A DNA stretch of 32,147 nt. It comes from Methanobacteriota archaeon. GTDB lineage: Archaea; Thermoplasmatota; Poseidoniia; Poseidoniales; Poseidoniaceae. Below are positions 16,005 to 24,524 of the stretch, one piece after another. The notes beneath the pieces are model-generated. The model did not search any database, had not been told where the DNA came from, and worked only from the letters and a program-made list of their open reading frames with translations. Numbering within the stretch: position 1 is the first letter of the stretch; each line of letters opens with the position of its first letter. The position numbers were made by a program, and so were the translations under genes. The DNA lies in contig PBHR01000015.1 in assembly GCA_002720275.1 (NCBI GenBank), forward strand, positions 1 to 32,147, read 5' to 3'.

Positions 16005-16967
16005 ATGGCTAGAATTGCTGTGACGGATGGCATGGCAGATGATGCTGTTTTGATTTTACAGGAAGCGGGGCATGAGGTTGAATTTCTTGAAAAAAATGAC
16101 CAGATTAATGGTTTTGATGCAGTAGTGATCCGTTCTGCAACAAAAATGACAAATCAAGCAATATCTTCTGCACCTTCATTACAAATTATAGGTAGGGCAG
16201 GGGTTGGTGTAGATAATATTGATTTGGTTGCTGCCACAAATGCAGGAATCTTAGTTTGCAATACTCCCTCTTCATCTACGCAATCAGTAGTTGAATTAAC
16301 TATTGGGCATTTACTTGCATCTACTAGGCACATTCCTGCTGCAGACAGAGATCTTCGTAGTGGGCAATGGACCAAAAAAAATCTCAAAGGAACAGAACTT
16401 TATGGTAAGAGGCTTGGTTTCATAGGATTTGGCAGGATTGCACAAGGAGTTGGTAATGTTGCTAAGGCGCTTGGGATGGAATTACATGCCTATGATCCTT
16501 ACTTGCCATTTGAAATAGCTAATGAGCATGGATGTAAATTACACAAAAATGTTGAAGATTTGTTTAGAAATTGCACTCATATCTCAGTTCATTGTAACTT
16601 GACTGATGAAACTCACCATCTTATTAATTCTCGAACCTTATCTTTAATGCCTGGTTTAGGGGCAGATGGAACTAATTGTGGAAATCATATTGTTTCATGT
16701 GCTCGTGGTGGAATTGTAAACGAAAATGATGTGTTAGAAGCACTTCAAAATGGTACTTTAAGTTCTTGTGCATTAGATGTATTTGAAAGTGAACCTGAAA
16801 CATCACATCTGATTTTACAGCATCCTAAATTCCATGGTACGCCCCATCTTGGAGCTGCAACTTATGAAGCACAGAAACGCATAGGTTTTGAAATGGCAAA
16901 TTTACTAATTAATTTCTTTAATGGAATTACTCCCAAATCTGTTGTTAACAAAGATGTTTTAAATTGA
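16005..16967 (+). CDS. serA: D-isomer-specific 2-hydroxyacid dehydrogenase (SerA-like)
   Basis: This 320-residue NAD-dependent dehydrogenase most resembles the catalytic part of D-3-phosphoglycerate dehydrogenase, the first step of serine synthesis. Visible features are the substrate domain with IIGRAGVGVDNID (about 61-73), the Rossmann loop LGFIGFGRIAQGVG (137-150), and the catalytic trio Arg234 (SCARGGIVNE), Glu263 (FESEPE) and His281 (TPHLGAAT). The C-terminal regulatory domain of many SerA proteins is absent. An extra stretch of about 8 residues (PGLGADGTNCGNH) precedes the Arg motif. Other 2-hydroxyacid substrates remain possible. It is a single-gene unit, divergent from sodN. Confidence 0.8.
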   Translation: MARIAVTDGMADDAVLILQEAGHEVEFLEKNDQINGFDAVVIRSATKMTNQAISSAPSLQIIGRAGVGVDNIDLVAATNAGILVCNTPSSSTQSVVELTIGHLLASTRHIPAADRDLRSGQWTKKNLKGTELYGKRLGFIGFGRIAQGVGNVAKALGMELHAYDPYLPFEIANEHGCKLHKNVEDLFRNCTHISVHCNLTDETHHLINSRTLSLMPGLGADGTNCGNHIVSCARGGIVNENDVLEALQNGTLSSCALDVFESEPETSHLILQHPKFHGTPHLGAATYEAQKRIGFEMANLLINFFNGITPKSVVNKDVLN

Positions 16968-16975
16968 TTAAATTA

Positions 16976-17599
16976 TTAAGACATCTTTTTATCTACAATT
17001 TCTAATGTTTTAGAGAGATTCTCTTCAACTTTTTTACTAATTTCAATTGTTTTATTATTCAAACCTTTTTCATTTAAGTCAAGTAAGTTAATTCTAACAT
17101 TGTATATTGCACCAATAGATGAGGAATGTGCTAAAAGCGCGGCAACCGCTACATCTGTAATTGCATTTGAATTTCCTTTTTCAGCAAGTTCTGGAAGTAG
17201 ACTAAGTAGATTTGAAGCTTTAATTGCTGTTTCCATAGGTACATTAGCAGCATTTAGAGTCGCTTCGGAAATAACTTTTTTTCTTTGTTCAATCTCTTGA
17301 TCATTATTTTTGGGTAATTTCCATGCATCCATAACTCTGTTAAATGCTGAAGCATCTTTATTTGCTAATTCTAAGGCATCTAGGAAAATAGGTGCTGCGA
17401 TATTTTGAATTTTTTCAGCTGCATCCCAACCACTTTGCCACTTTTCTTTACTAAGTGTTAAATCACAAACCATGCAAGTTAATGCTGCTGAATTAGCTAA
17501 AGAAATGGCTGCTGCAGAACCCCCTCCTGGAGTTGGTGAACTACTAGAAAGTGCAATTAGAAATTCTTTTACTGTCATTCTTGAGTAATCATCCATCAT
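16976..17599 (-). CDS. fchA: Cyclodeaminase/methenyl-THF cyclohydrolase family protein (FchA-like)
   Basis: This 207-residue helical protein matches the FTCD_C family: FchA methenyltetrahydrofolate cyclohydrolase or formiminotetrahydrofolate cyclodeaminase. The signature SPTPGGGSAAAISLANSAALT lies near residues 20-40, followed by the VCDLTLSKEKW segment. Downstream Asn/Thr-rich helices carry the NSNAITDVAVAALLAHSS block that lines the folate site. The start at 17599 (ATGATG) is chosen because GAGGT lies just upstream; a longer frame would overlap the ftcD stop by about 20 bases. It follows ftcD after 7 bases, and together the two are equivalent to the two halves of the animal FTCD fusion enzyme. 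Confidence 0.87.
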   Translation of the reverse strand: MMDDYSRMTVKEFLIALSSSSPTPGGGSAAAISLANSAALTCMVCDLTLSKEKWQSGWDAAEKIQNIAAPIFLDALELANKDASAFNRVMDAWKLPKNNDQEIEQRKKVISEATLNAANVPMETAIKASNLLSLLPELAEKGNSNAITDVAVAALLAHSSSIGAIYNVRINLLDLNEKGLNNKTIEISKKVEENLSKTLEIVDKKMS

Positions 17600-17606
17600 A
17601 TCTACC

Positions 17607-18635
17607 TCATTTTGCCGCCCATTCAATTATTCTTTTATTTGATTGAAATTTACTAAGTTTGTTAAGCATTAAACCCTCGATTGCCGCCTCAACTAAACCC
17701 TCTATAGATGCACCTGATGGATTTGAATGATAATATTTTCCCGAGTCTAATAATGCATTAAGGGGGACTAATCCTACCAATTCTCCTGCGGTTACATTTA
17801 AGTTTAGTTTTTCTGCTTCATTTTTTATTTCTTCCATCACATCATGCATTCCTGTTTCAGAAAAATTTAGTAAATTCATAGAAACTTGTGCAGTTGTTGG
17901 GTCATACATCCAACCTGCAGCTTGAAGATTGGAGAATTTTCCAGGAATTCTTTCTGCTTTACCTTCTCTGTTTAGTATTTTTTCTCCATTTTGATCCTTT
18001 TTAATAACGCCACTTGTTCTGATTTTTCCAGCAATAGAATTAGCTAGTGACTTGTCATTTGTACTTAGGTTGATATTGAATGCAATTAAAACAGATCTTG
18101 CACCAGATGCAGTAACTCCACTTTTGGAAACAAATTTCTGAGGGCCAAAATCTGGTTTCCATTCTGCCAATTTAATTTTGTCATTAAACCCCTCGTATTC
18201 TCCCTTTCTAATGTTTGGAAGTAATCTTCTTTCAGGAACTTTGGCTGCATTTGCGTAAAGATATACGGGGATACTCAATTCTTCTCCAAGGTATTTTCCA
18301 AATTTTTCAGCCAAGGTGATACAGTCATCCATATTACAATTACTTATTGGAATGAAGGGAACTACATCGACAGCACCCATTCTGGCATGTTCACCTTTGT
18401 GATTTCTCATATCAATTAGTTCTAAACCCTTTTTTGAACATTTTTTGGCTGCATTTAAAACATCTGTTGGATTTCCAACAAAGGATATTACAGTTCTGTT
18501 AAAATCTTCACTGGAATCTACGTCAAGAAGTGTTACTCCTTCAATTTCTTCAATAATTTTAGAAATTTCTTTAATTACTTCTGAGTTTTTCCCTTCACTA
18601 AAATTGGGTACACATTCAACCAAAGCATCGCTCAT
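17607..18635 (-). CDS. ftcD: Glutamate formimidoyltransferase (FtcD)
   Basis: FtcD moves a formimino or formyl group between glutamate and tetrahydrofolate. The 342-residue length fits the N-terminal and middle domains of the enzyme. The start ECVPNFSEGKN (about 7-17), the active-site segment NHKGEHARMGAVDVVPFIPI (about 78-97, with His83 at the position of the catalytic histidine) and the VPERRLLPNIRKGEYEGF block (partly quoted) are diagnostic. It is followed by fchA. No histidine-degradation genes are in view, so the pair may instead salvage 5-formyl-THF, a role known for some FtcD proteins; this is inference. Downstream of pan by 37 bases on the same strand. Confidence 0.9.
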   Translation of the reverse strand: MSDALVECVPNFSEGKNSEVIKEISKIIEEIEGVTLLDVDSSEDFNRTVISFVGNPTDVLNAAKKCSKKGLELIDMRNHKGEHARMGAVDVVPFIPISNCNMDDCITLAEKFGKYLGEELSIPVYLYANAAKVPERRLLPNIRKGEYEGFNDKIKLAEWKPDFGPQKFVSKSGVTASGARSVLIAFNINLSTNDKSLANSIAGKIRTSGVIKKDQNGEKILNREGKAERIPGKFSNLQAAGWMYDPTTAQVSMNLLNFSETGMHDVMEEIKNEAEKLNLNVTAGELVGLVPLNALLDSGKYYHSNPSGASIEGLVEAAIEGLMLNKLSKFQSNKRIIEWAAK

Positions 18636-18672
18636 GGTGCTTGGTTACATAATTAGTCTTTCAATTATTTGA

Positions 18673-19908
18673 TTAACTGTATAATGTATTTATTTTGTCA
18701 GATTCTGGATCCTTCCTCATTTTTTCTGTTATTTTTAAGGCGGCTGTAAAATCTTTGGATAGAACTTTGTCTCTTCTATCTCTAATGGCTTGCATTCCCG
18801 CTTCTACACACATGGCTTTAATGTCAGCGCCACTAAAACCCTCGGAAGCAGCTATAATACTTTTAATTTTGATATTAGATGTTGCCATGCTTTTGATGTT
18901 TATGTTAAAAATACCCTTTCTTGCCTCATCATTTGGTAATGGGATTTCAATAATTCTATCGAATCTACCAGGCCTTAATAATGCATCATCCAAAATATCT
19001 GGTCTATTTGTTGCTGCAATTATCTTTACAGAATCAAGTGGATTAAATCCATCTAGTTCTGCTAGTAATTGCATTAATGTCCTTTGCACTTCTCTGTCTC
19101 CACTAGTCGCAGTATCGAGTCTTTTTGCACCAATCGCATCAATTTCATCAATAAATATGATTGAAGGTGATTTTTCTTGTGCTAGAGCAAACAATTCACG
19201 AACTAATCGCCCACCTTCGCCAATATACTTTTGTGCTAATTCACTACCTACAAGTTGTATGAATGTAGCATCAGCATTTGCTGCTACCGCTTTAGCAATC
19301 ATTGTTTTTCCACAACCTGGTGGCCCAGTTAATAGGACACCTTTTGGAGGAGTAATTCCTACTTTGGTAAATAATTCAGGTTCAGTAAGTGGTAATTCAA
19401 TGGCCTCTCTTAATAATTTAATTTGTGTGTCTAATCCACCAATTTGATCAAAAGTAATTGTTGGTTTGTCAGAAACTTCGGCTCCCGTAACTAATGGATC
19501 CCACCCATCTTGTAAGACGTCTATGATTGCTAAAGTGTCTTGATTTAGGGTGACTCTAGCACCGGGTTTTAATTTATCTTTCTGAAGTGAAGGATTAACG
19601 GAAACCTTGAATATGGTCCCATTACTGCTTCTTACAATTGCATTTTTTTCTGAAATCATATCTTGTAAATGCCCAATGATGAGTGGAGGGCTCCTTAACG
19701 AATTTACTTCGTCTTCCAATCTGTGAGCAATTTTTCTTATTCCATCAAGATCCCTTTCAAGTTGCATTTTTTCTGTAGTTAATCTTTGAACATTTTCATG
19801 CATTTCTCTAAATTCTGTTTGCAACTTAATCATTTCATCTTCAGTTTTTCTTGGTGTTTCACCACCACCTGGCCTAATTACATCCCCATCCGAACTCATT
19901 ATTCTCAT
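18673..19908 (-). CDS. pan: Proteasome-activating nucleotidase (PAN)
   Basis: PAN is the hexameric AAA+ ATPase that unfolds proteins and opens the gate of the archaeal 20S proteasome. The 411 residues show the expected order: a coiled coil (about 22-72), an OB-type ring domain (about 75-135), then the AAA+ domain with Walker A GPPGCGKT (195-202), Walker B IIFIDEID (250-257) and the RPGRFDR arginine-finger region (312-318). The C terminus is Leu-Tyr-Ser, a functional hydrophobic-Tyr-any (HbYX) motif that docks into proteasome pockets. GAGGAG just before the ATG is its ribosome-binding site. It leads a minus-strand run with ftcD and fchA. Confidence 0.95.
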   Translation of the reverse strand: MRIMSSDGDVIRPGGGETPRKTEDEMIKLQTEFREMHENVQRLTTEKMQLERDLDGIRKIAHRLEDEVNSLRSPPLIIGHLQDMISEKNAIVRSSNGTIFKVSVNPSLQKDKLKPGARVTLNQDTLAIIDVLQDGWDPLVTGAEVSDKPTITFDQIGGLDTQIKLLREAIELPLTEPELFTKVGITPPKGVLLTGPPGCGKTMIAKAVAANADATFIQLVGSELAQKYIGEGGRLVRELFALAQEKSPSIIFIDEIDAIGAKRLDTATSGDREVQRTLMQLLAELDGFNPLDSVKIIAATNRPDILDDALLRPGRFDRIIEIPLPNDEARKGIFNINIKSMATSNIKIKSIIAASEGFSGADIKAMCVEAGMQAIRDRRDKVLSKDFTAALKITEKMRKDPESDKINTLYS

Positions 19909-19940
19909 CTGCTCCTCGACTTAACCTACTTCAACTTGTT

Positions 19941-19948
19941 CTATATTT
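19941..19948 (-). promoter_or_regulatory. TATA-type promoter of pan
   Basis: Read on the minus strand, AAATATAG lies about 33-40 bases before the pan ATG, predicting a leader of about 10 bases that includes GAGGAG. On the opposite strand of the same 100-base region, GATATTA at 19974-19980 is placed for a near-leaderless transcript of the MBF1 gene at 20009. Confidence 0.55.
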
Positions 19949-20008
19949 TCAGGTAAATAATTCGTTTTTTAGGGATATTATGAAAGCCTTGGTAGAATCA
20001 ACATTGTT

Positions 20009-20491
20009 ATGAGAGGTATGGGTGACTGTGAACTTTGCGGGGCAATGACAGTATCTACTAAGAGGGTTAAATATCACAAATCAACAATAGAATCATGTAT
20101 TCGGTGTATTGAAAAAATGAATTTGTCACCCGCGGTAAATACTTCAGGAATTACTACTTCAAAAACAAATAGATCGAGGACTTATGGTTCGAGAAAGAAT
20201 CTTGACAATAAAAAAATACTTGTTGATAATTTTCCAAAATTGATTATTAGTAAAAGAAATGAATATAATTGGACAAAGAAAGATTTAGCAGAAAAGGCAA
20301 GTGTTAGGTTAATAGACATACAAAATATAGAATCCGGAAAAATTTTAGAAGACAAAGTAGTTCAGAAAATTGAAAAAACATTGAATATTGTTTTGTTTAC
20401 TGAGGACAACTCGCCAGATTATAGGAAAATTAAATCAAATAGAGGTGGGGGTATGACTTTAGGCGATTTTTTAAATGAAAATGGAAGATGA
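20009..20491 (+). CDS. MBF1-type multiprotein bridging factor (zinc ribbon plus HTH)
   Basis: The 160-residue protein has an N-terminal zinc ribbon with Cys7, Cys10, Cys30 and Cys33 (CELCG and CIRC), a basic linker, and a cro/C1-type helix-turn-helix at about 70-130. The HTH contains TKKDLAEKASVRLIDIQNIESGK, partly quoted. This matches archaeal MBF1, which in eukaryotes bridges TBP and activators and also acts on stalled or collided ribosomes. The ATG at 20009 fits a leaderless transcript; an ATG at 20018 is an alternative. Its stop overlaps the Tsr3 start by ATGA, coupling it to a ribosome-modification gene and favouring a ribosome-linked role. Confidence 0.88.
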   Translation: MRGMGDCELCGAMTVSTKRVKYHKSTIESCIRCIEKMNLSPAVNTSGITTSKTNRSRTYGSRKNLDNKKILVDNFPKLIISKRNEYNWTKKDLAEKASVRLIDIQNIESGKILEDKVVQKIEKTLNIVLFTEDNSPDYRKIKSNRGGGMTLGDFLNENGR

Positions 20492-21030
20492 TGTGTTTGG
20501 ATAAAAAATGGAAAGTACCAATTCATGCAGTATATCTTGCTCAAGATGACAGAAAAAAGAACACGGCAGTAAGATTGTCGAAGAAATTTAAATTAACACT
20601 TCATGAAAATTTAAGGAAGATTCCACGAAAAGGTATTCTTTTAGATCCTCTTTGTGGCAAGGTATTCGGGCCTGAAGACCATCATATTCTTAGAAGTGGT
20701 AGCTCTTTAGTTGCATTAGATTGTAGTTGGAAAAGAATTGAAGAAAGTGTTGAAAATATTTCAAAAAAAACAAGATTAACTTCTCGAACATTACCCCTTT
20801 TGCTCGCAGCAAACCCCGTTAACTGGGGGAAACCCACTAAATTATCTACAGTTGAAGCAATTTCTGCAACATTGTATCTTATGGGTGAAGTTGAGCATGC
20901 AAAAAATTTACTATCTTCATTTAATTGGGGTTTGGAGTTTATCAAATTAAATAAGGAGCCATTAGATGACTATTCAAATGCAAAAAGTAGTGAAGAAATT
21001 ATTAAACTTCAATTCGAATATTTTGATTGA
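20488..21030 (+). CDS. tsr3: Tsr3-type rRNA aminocarboxypropyltransferase
   Basis: Tsr3 transfers the 3-amino-3-carboxypropyl group of S-adenosylmethionine to a modified pseudouridine of small-subunit rRNA, a late step in ribosome maturation. The 180-residue length and the blocks fit the archaeal/eukaryotic family. These are the N-terminal HAVYLAQDDRKKNTAVRLSK, the SAM-site VALDCSWKR (about 76-84), TLPLLLAANPVNWGKPTKLS (about 100-119) and LLSSFNWGLEFIKLN (about 142-156). The start ATG overlaps the MBF1 stop (ATGA), so translation is coupled. The stop is directly followed by the stop of the convergent CNNM-type gene, with no gap. Confidence 0.9.
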   Translation: MMCLDKKWKVPIHAVYLAQDDRKKNTAVRLSKKFKLTLHENLRKIPRKGILLDPLCGKVFGPEDHHILRSGSSLVALDCSWKRIEESVENISKKTRLTSRTLPLLLAANPVNWGKPTKLSTVEAISATLYLMGEVEHAKNLLSSFNWGLEFIKLNKEPLDDYSNAKSSEEIIKLQFEYFD

Positions 21031-22065
21031 TTAAGTATTTGATTCAGAATTTAATTGCTTAGCTAATTCTCGCATATCTTCAACTTCGTCTGATTCATCA
21101 ACGATTTCGACACCTAATAATGTTTCAATCACGTCCTCCATTGTAACTAACCCCACAGTACCGCCAAAATCATCCTGCACGATTAGTATTTGTTCTTTAT
21201 TCTCTAATAGTATGTCTAATGCTTTATCTACAGAATCGTCGTGTTTACATTTATGGATCTTTCTACATATTTCTTCCATCTCACTATTGAAATCATCAAC
21301 TGCCGCTCTTCTTAGAATCTCACTCCTTAAAACATAACCTTCAATATTATCGATGTCTGAATCAATCACTAGCATTCTTCCATGTGTCATGATTGGTATT
21401 CTTTCTATTACCTCGGAGACGTTTTCATTTTTATCAACACTAGAAATAACAACTCTGGGAGTCATTATTGTCTCTACATTAATATCTCTTAATCTTAGTA
21501 AGTTTTTAATTACTTTTTCTTCGTCTTCTTCTATTTCACCTTCTTCTTCTCCAATGTCAGCAAGAACAGCTAATTCGTCTCTAGTAACTGTTGATTGTTT
21601 ACCGCCAGGAAGCATTTTTTTGAATAATTCAATCGGTGCTACAATAAATATTAATGATGCGGTAACAAAATGAATCATAAAAGCCATTGGATTAGATAAT
21701 TGTTTCCAAAATGCCGATCCTAGTGTTTTGGGTAAGATTTCGCTAAACAATAAAACAAAAATAGTGAGTATTGCAGAGGCTATTGCCATACCATATTCGC
21801 CCGGATTTAATTTTTCAACTTCAACACCAACACCTAAAGCACCAACAGTATGTGCGATTGTATTTAGCGTTAAAATTGCAGTAAGTGGCCTTACGGAATC
21901 ATCCTTTTTAAGATTCGACCAAATCTTTCCTGCGCGTAAATTTTTAGATTCTAAAACACTAATATGGCTTGCAGAGATCGAAAGTAAGACCGATTCCATT
22001 ATTGAGCATAAAAATGAAACGCCTAAAGCAAGGCTAGCATAAATAATTAGTAAGGTGTATGCCAA
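21031..22065 (-). CDS. CNNM/CorC-type membrane protein (DUF21 plus CBS pair)
   Basis: The 344-residue protein has a DUF21 membrane domain (about 1-150, with family motifs around CSIMESVLLSIS, LNTIAHTVGA and FSEILPKTLG). An acidic linker helix (about 170-190) leads to two CBS domains at about 198-258 and 262-325, beginning with ETIMTPRVVI. This is the CNNM/CorC layout linked to divalent-cation, chiefly magnesium, transport or homeostasis, with the CBS pair sensing nucleotides. The C-terminal CorC_HlyC domain of bacterial members is missing. The start is TTG at 22065 preceded by a G-run usable as a ribosome-binding site. Confidence 0.87.
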   Translation of the reverse strand: MAYTLLIIYASLALGVSFLCSIMESVLLSISASHISVLESKNLRAGKIWSNLKKDDSVRPLTAILTLNTIAHTVGALGVGVEVEKLNPGEYGMAIASAILTIFVLLFSEILPKTLGSAFWKQLSNPMAFMIHFVTASLIFIVAPIELFKKMLPGGKQSTVTRDELAVLADIGEEEGEIEEDEEKVIKNLLRLRDINVETIMTPRVVISSVDKNENVSEVIERIPIMTHGRMLVIDSDIDNIEGYVLRSEILRRAAVDDFNSEMEEICRKIHKCKHDDSVDKALDILLENKEQILIVQDDFGGTVGLVTMEDVIETLLGVEIVDESDEVEDMRELAKQLNSESNT

Positions 22066-22154
22066 ACGTTTCTTTCCCCCGCTATGCTACTCTTAGAAGG
22101 AACTGGTTATTGAGGTTTAATGTATAATTATGTCTTAAATAGAGGGAACTTTTC

Positions 22155-22199
22155 ATGAATGTAAGCCATTTCGGATGGATTATTGAGGCACAAATATGA
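22155..22199 (+). other. Possible 14-codon leader ORF coupled to metG
   Basis: An ATG at 22155, 7 bases after AGAGGGA, opens a 14-codon frame. Its TGA (22197-22199) overlaps the metG ATG (22196-22198) in an ATGA arrangement. A TATA-like GTATAATTA lies at about 22122-22130. Together these look like a translated leader coupled to the synthetase gene. The peptide is not Met-rich, so classical attenuation is not implied. The frame is short enough to be chance. Confidence 0.3.
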
Positions 22200-24520
22200 G
22201 GTTAAAGAATAGTGATGTGCCTACTATTAATTTGTCTAGGCTAAGGCCTGTTCCTACTAGGCCAAAAGAAAACCGTGAAAATATCCCTTCTCCAGAGTAT
22301 GTGATGATTTGTGTTGCTTGGCCATATGCGAATGGCCCATTACACTTAGGGCATGTAGCTGGCTGTTATCTTCCCCCTGACATCCAATTTAGGTTTGAAA
22401 GAGCATTGGGAAATCATGTATTATTGGTCTCTGGCAGTGATGAGCATGGAACGCCAATAACTGTTACAGCAGAACAAAAAGGAATCTCTCCACAAAAAAT
22501 TGTCGATAAATATCATACTATGAATAAACAAGCATTGCTTGATCTTGGTTGTGCATGGGAACCAAATATAGACCCAAGAGGGGTAGAATTTGGTGGTGCT
22601 TTATTTAATAGAACTAGTGACTCTGAACATAAAAAAATTGTCCAGGATAATTTTCACTTGCTGTTAGATGCTGGTTTATTTGAGAAAAAATCAATGCAAC
22701 AATATTATGAATTGACTGACGGTGCTGGTAGGTTTTTACCAGATAGGTATGTTGAGGGCGATTGTCCTAATTGTGGAGAATGTGGTGCTCGAGGAGATCA
22801 ATGCGATGAATGTGGGACTACATATGAGGCACACGAATTAAAGAACCCAAAGTCAAAGATGAATCCTGAAGCTAAAATAGAAATCCGGGATACAGAACAT
22901 TTTTTCTATAGATTAGATAGATTTCAAAAAGTATTGGAAGAGCATGCTTCAGATAGAAATAAATTTTGGAAATCCAATGTAAGAGCTATGACTAAACAAT
23001 GGTTGGATATGGGTTTAAGGCCTAGGGCAGTCACTAGAGATTTAGATTGGGGGATTCCATTACCTCTTCGGGGTAATGAGTGGGATGGAAAATGTGTTTA
23101 TGTTTGGTTTGAAGCCGTTCAAGGTTATTACTCATGTGCACGGATTTGGGCGGATAGATTTGCAAATAATGATGATTGGAAAAAATGGTGGTGTATTTCG
23201 GAGGATGGTAAAAAACCTAGACATTTATATTTCCTTGGAAAAGACAATATTCCCTTCCATACAATCATTTGGCCTGCCATAATATGTGGTTTAAACCATG
23301 CAAATAAGGGTTTAGGGGTTTCAGATGAAGTTAGTTTGCCCAGCAAGGGAGATTTGGCTCTAGAAACTAATGTCCCAGCAATGGAATATTTGATGTTGGC
23401 TGGTGGGCAATTTTCAAAAAGCCGTAAACATGCCGTCTGGTTACCTTCATTTTTAGAAAAGTTTGATCCTGATACTTTAAGATATTATTTATCTATAAAT
23501 ATGCCCGAAAATCATGATACTGATTTTAATTGGAAAGATTTTGTTGAGCGAGTAAATTCCGAATTAATTGCTGCCTATGGCAATTTTGTCCATAGAGTAA
23601 TGAGTTTAACTCATAGAATTTCTAAAGGGGGAGTTAACCCTCTTATCGAGTTGGAAAAATCAAATTTCCACCAGTATTTCGATTTTAGCAAGTTAGAAAA
23701 AATACATTCTGATGCTACAAATTCGTTAAAAAAACACCGATATAAAGAAGCATTGAGACATATTATGTCAGCGGCACAATTAGGTAATCAAGCTTTACAA
23801 TCTTCTGCGCCTTGGAAGCATTTAAAATCCGATGAATCAGATGAAAAAAGCCTTTCATTATCTTCTTTAGTAATTGGTTGGAAGTTATGTAGATTTTTAG
23901 CAATAACAACTCAACCGTTTTTACCATTTAGTGCACAAAGGTTATGGGTTATGATGGGTGAAGAAGGAGAGGTATCAGAATCTAATTGGTCAGATGCTAT
24001 TGATTGGGATACTGAAATAAAATGGAACTCCAAGCAACCAATGCCATTATTTGAAAGATTAGATTTAGAAAAAATTATTGAAGAAGAAAAAGCACTCGTA
24101 AACGATTCAGGTGCTTCTAAAACAGGAGAAATCGGACACACAATTAAGGGAGGAAAAAAGATGGAGAAAAAAGAAAAAATTGAAGGAATACAATATGTGG
24201 ATTTTGAAACATTTATGAAAGTTGAATTGAGGGTAGGTAAAATATCTTCAGTTGAAGAACATCCAAATGCCGATAAATTAATGGTTGTGAATGTTGATGA
24301 CGGAAGTGAAACAGGTAGAACTATTTGTGCAGGCTTAAAAGAATATTATACGTCCAGTCAAATGGAAGGCATGTATATTATTTTTGTAGCAAATTTAGAA
24401 CCTAGGAAATTAAGAGGAGTGATGTCAGAAGGTATGTTGTTAGCAGCGGATGATGGATCTGGAAATGTTAAGTTAATCACTGTCGATGAATCAATGACTC
24501 CTGGTTCAAGAGTAAGATAA
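22196..24520 (+). CDS. metG: Methionyl-tRNA synthetase with C-terminal EMAPII-like tRNA-binding domain
   Basis: This class I synthetase charges tRNA-Met with methionine. The 774 residues show an HLGH signature (50-53, within AWPYANGPLHLGH), a zinc-binding connective region with four or more Cys (CPNCGECGARGDQCDECG, near 178-195) and the KMSKS-equivalent FSKSRK (near 405). An anticodon-binding helical domain follows to about 620, then an Asp/Lys-rich linker. The C terminus is a fused OB-fold (about 662-774: VELRVGKI, HPNADKLMVVNVD, NLEPRKLRGVMSEGMLLAA) that binds tRNA and promotes dimers. About 32 residues precede the catalytic core. It converges on the downstream minus gene with a 4-base gap. 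Confidence 0.95.
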   Translation: MRLKNSDVPTINLSRLRPVPTRPKENRENIPSPEYVMICVAWPYANGPLHLGHVAGCYLPPDIQFRFERALGNHVLLVSGSDEHGTPITVTAEQKGISPQKIVDKYHTMNKQALLDLGCAWEPNIDPRGVEFGGALFNRTSDSEHKKIVQDNFHLLLDAGLFEKKSMQQYYELTDGAGRFLPDRYVEGDCPNCGECGARGDQCDECGTTYEAHELKNPKSKMNPEAKIEIRDTEHFFYRLDRFQKVLEEHASDRNKFWKSNVRAMTKQWLDMGLRPRAVTRDLDWGIPLPLRGNEWDGKCVYVWFEAVQGYYSCARIWADRFANNDDWKKWWCISEDGKKPRHLYFLGKDNIPFHTIIWPAIICGLNHANKGLGVSDEVSLPSKGDLALETNVPAMEYLMLAGGQFSKSRKHAVWLPSFLEKFDPDTLRYYLSINMPENHDTDFNWKDFVERVNSELIAAYGNFVHRVMSLTHRISKGGVNPLIELEKSNFHQYFDFSKLEKIHSDATNSLKKHRYKEALRHIMSAAQLGNQALQSSAPWKHLKSDESDEKSLSLSSLVIGWKLCRFLAITTQPFLPFSAQRLWVMMGEEGEVSESNWSDAIDWDTEIKWNSKQPMPLFERLDLEKIIEEEKALVNDSGASKTGEIGHTIKGGKKMEKKEKIEGIQYVDFETFMKVELRVGKISSVEEHPNADKLMVVNVDDGSETGRTICAGLKEYYTSSQMEGMYIIFVANLEPRKLRGVMSEGMLLAADDGSGNVKLITVDESMTPGSRVR

Positions 24521-24524
24521 AATA

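Noticed and set aside
18695..19447. Long plus-strand open frame (250 codons) inside pan
   Set aside because: It is antisense to the AAA+ domain, has low-complexity Ser/Ala/Leu composition and no recognisable family; it is a by-product of pan codon use.
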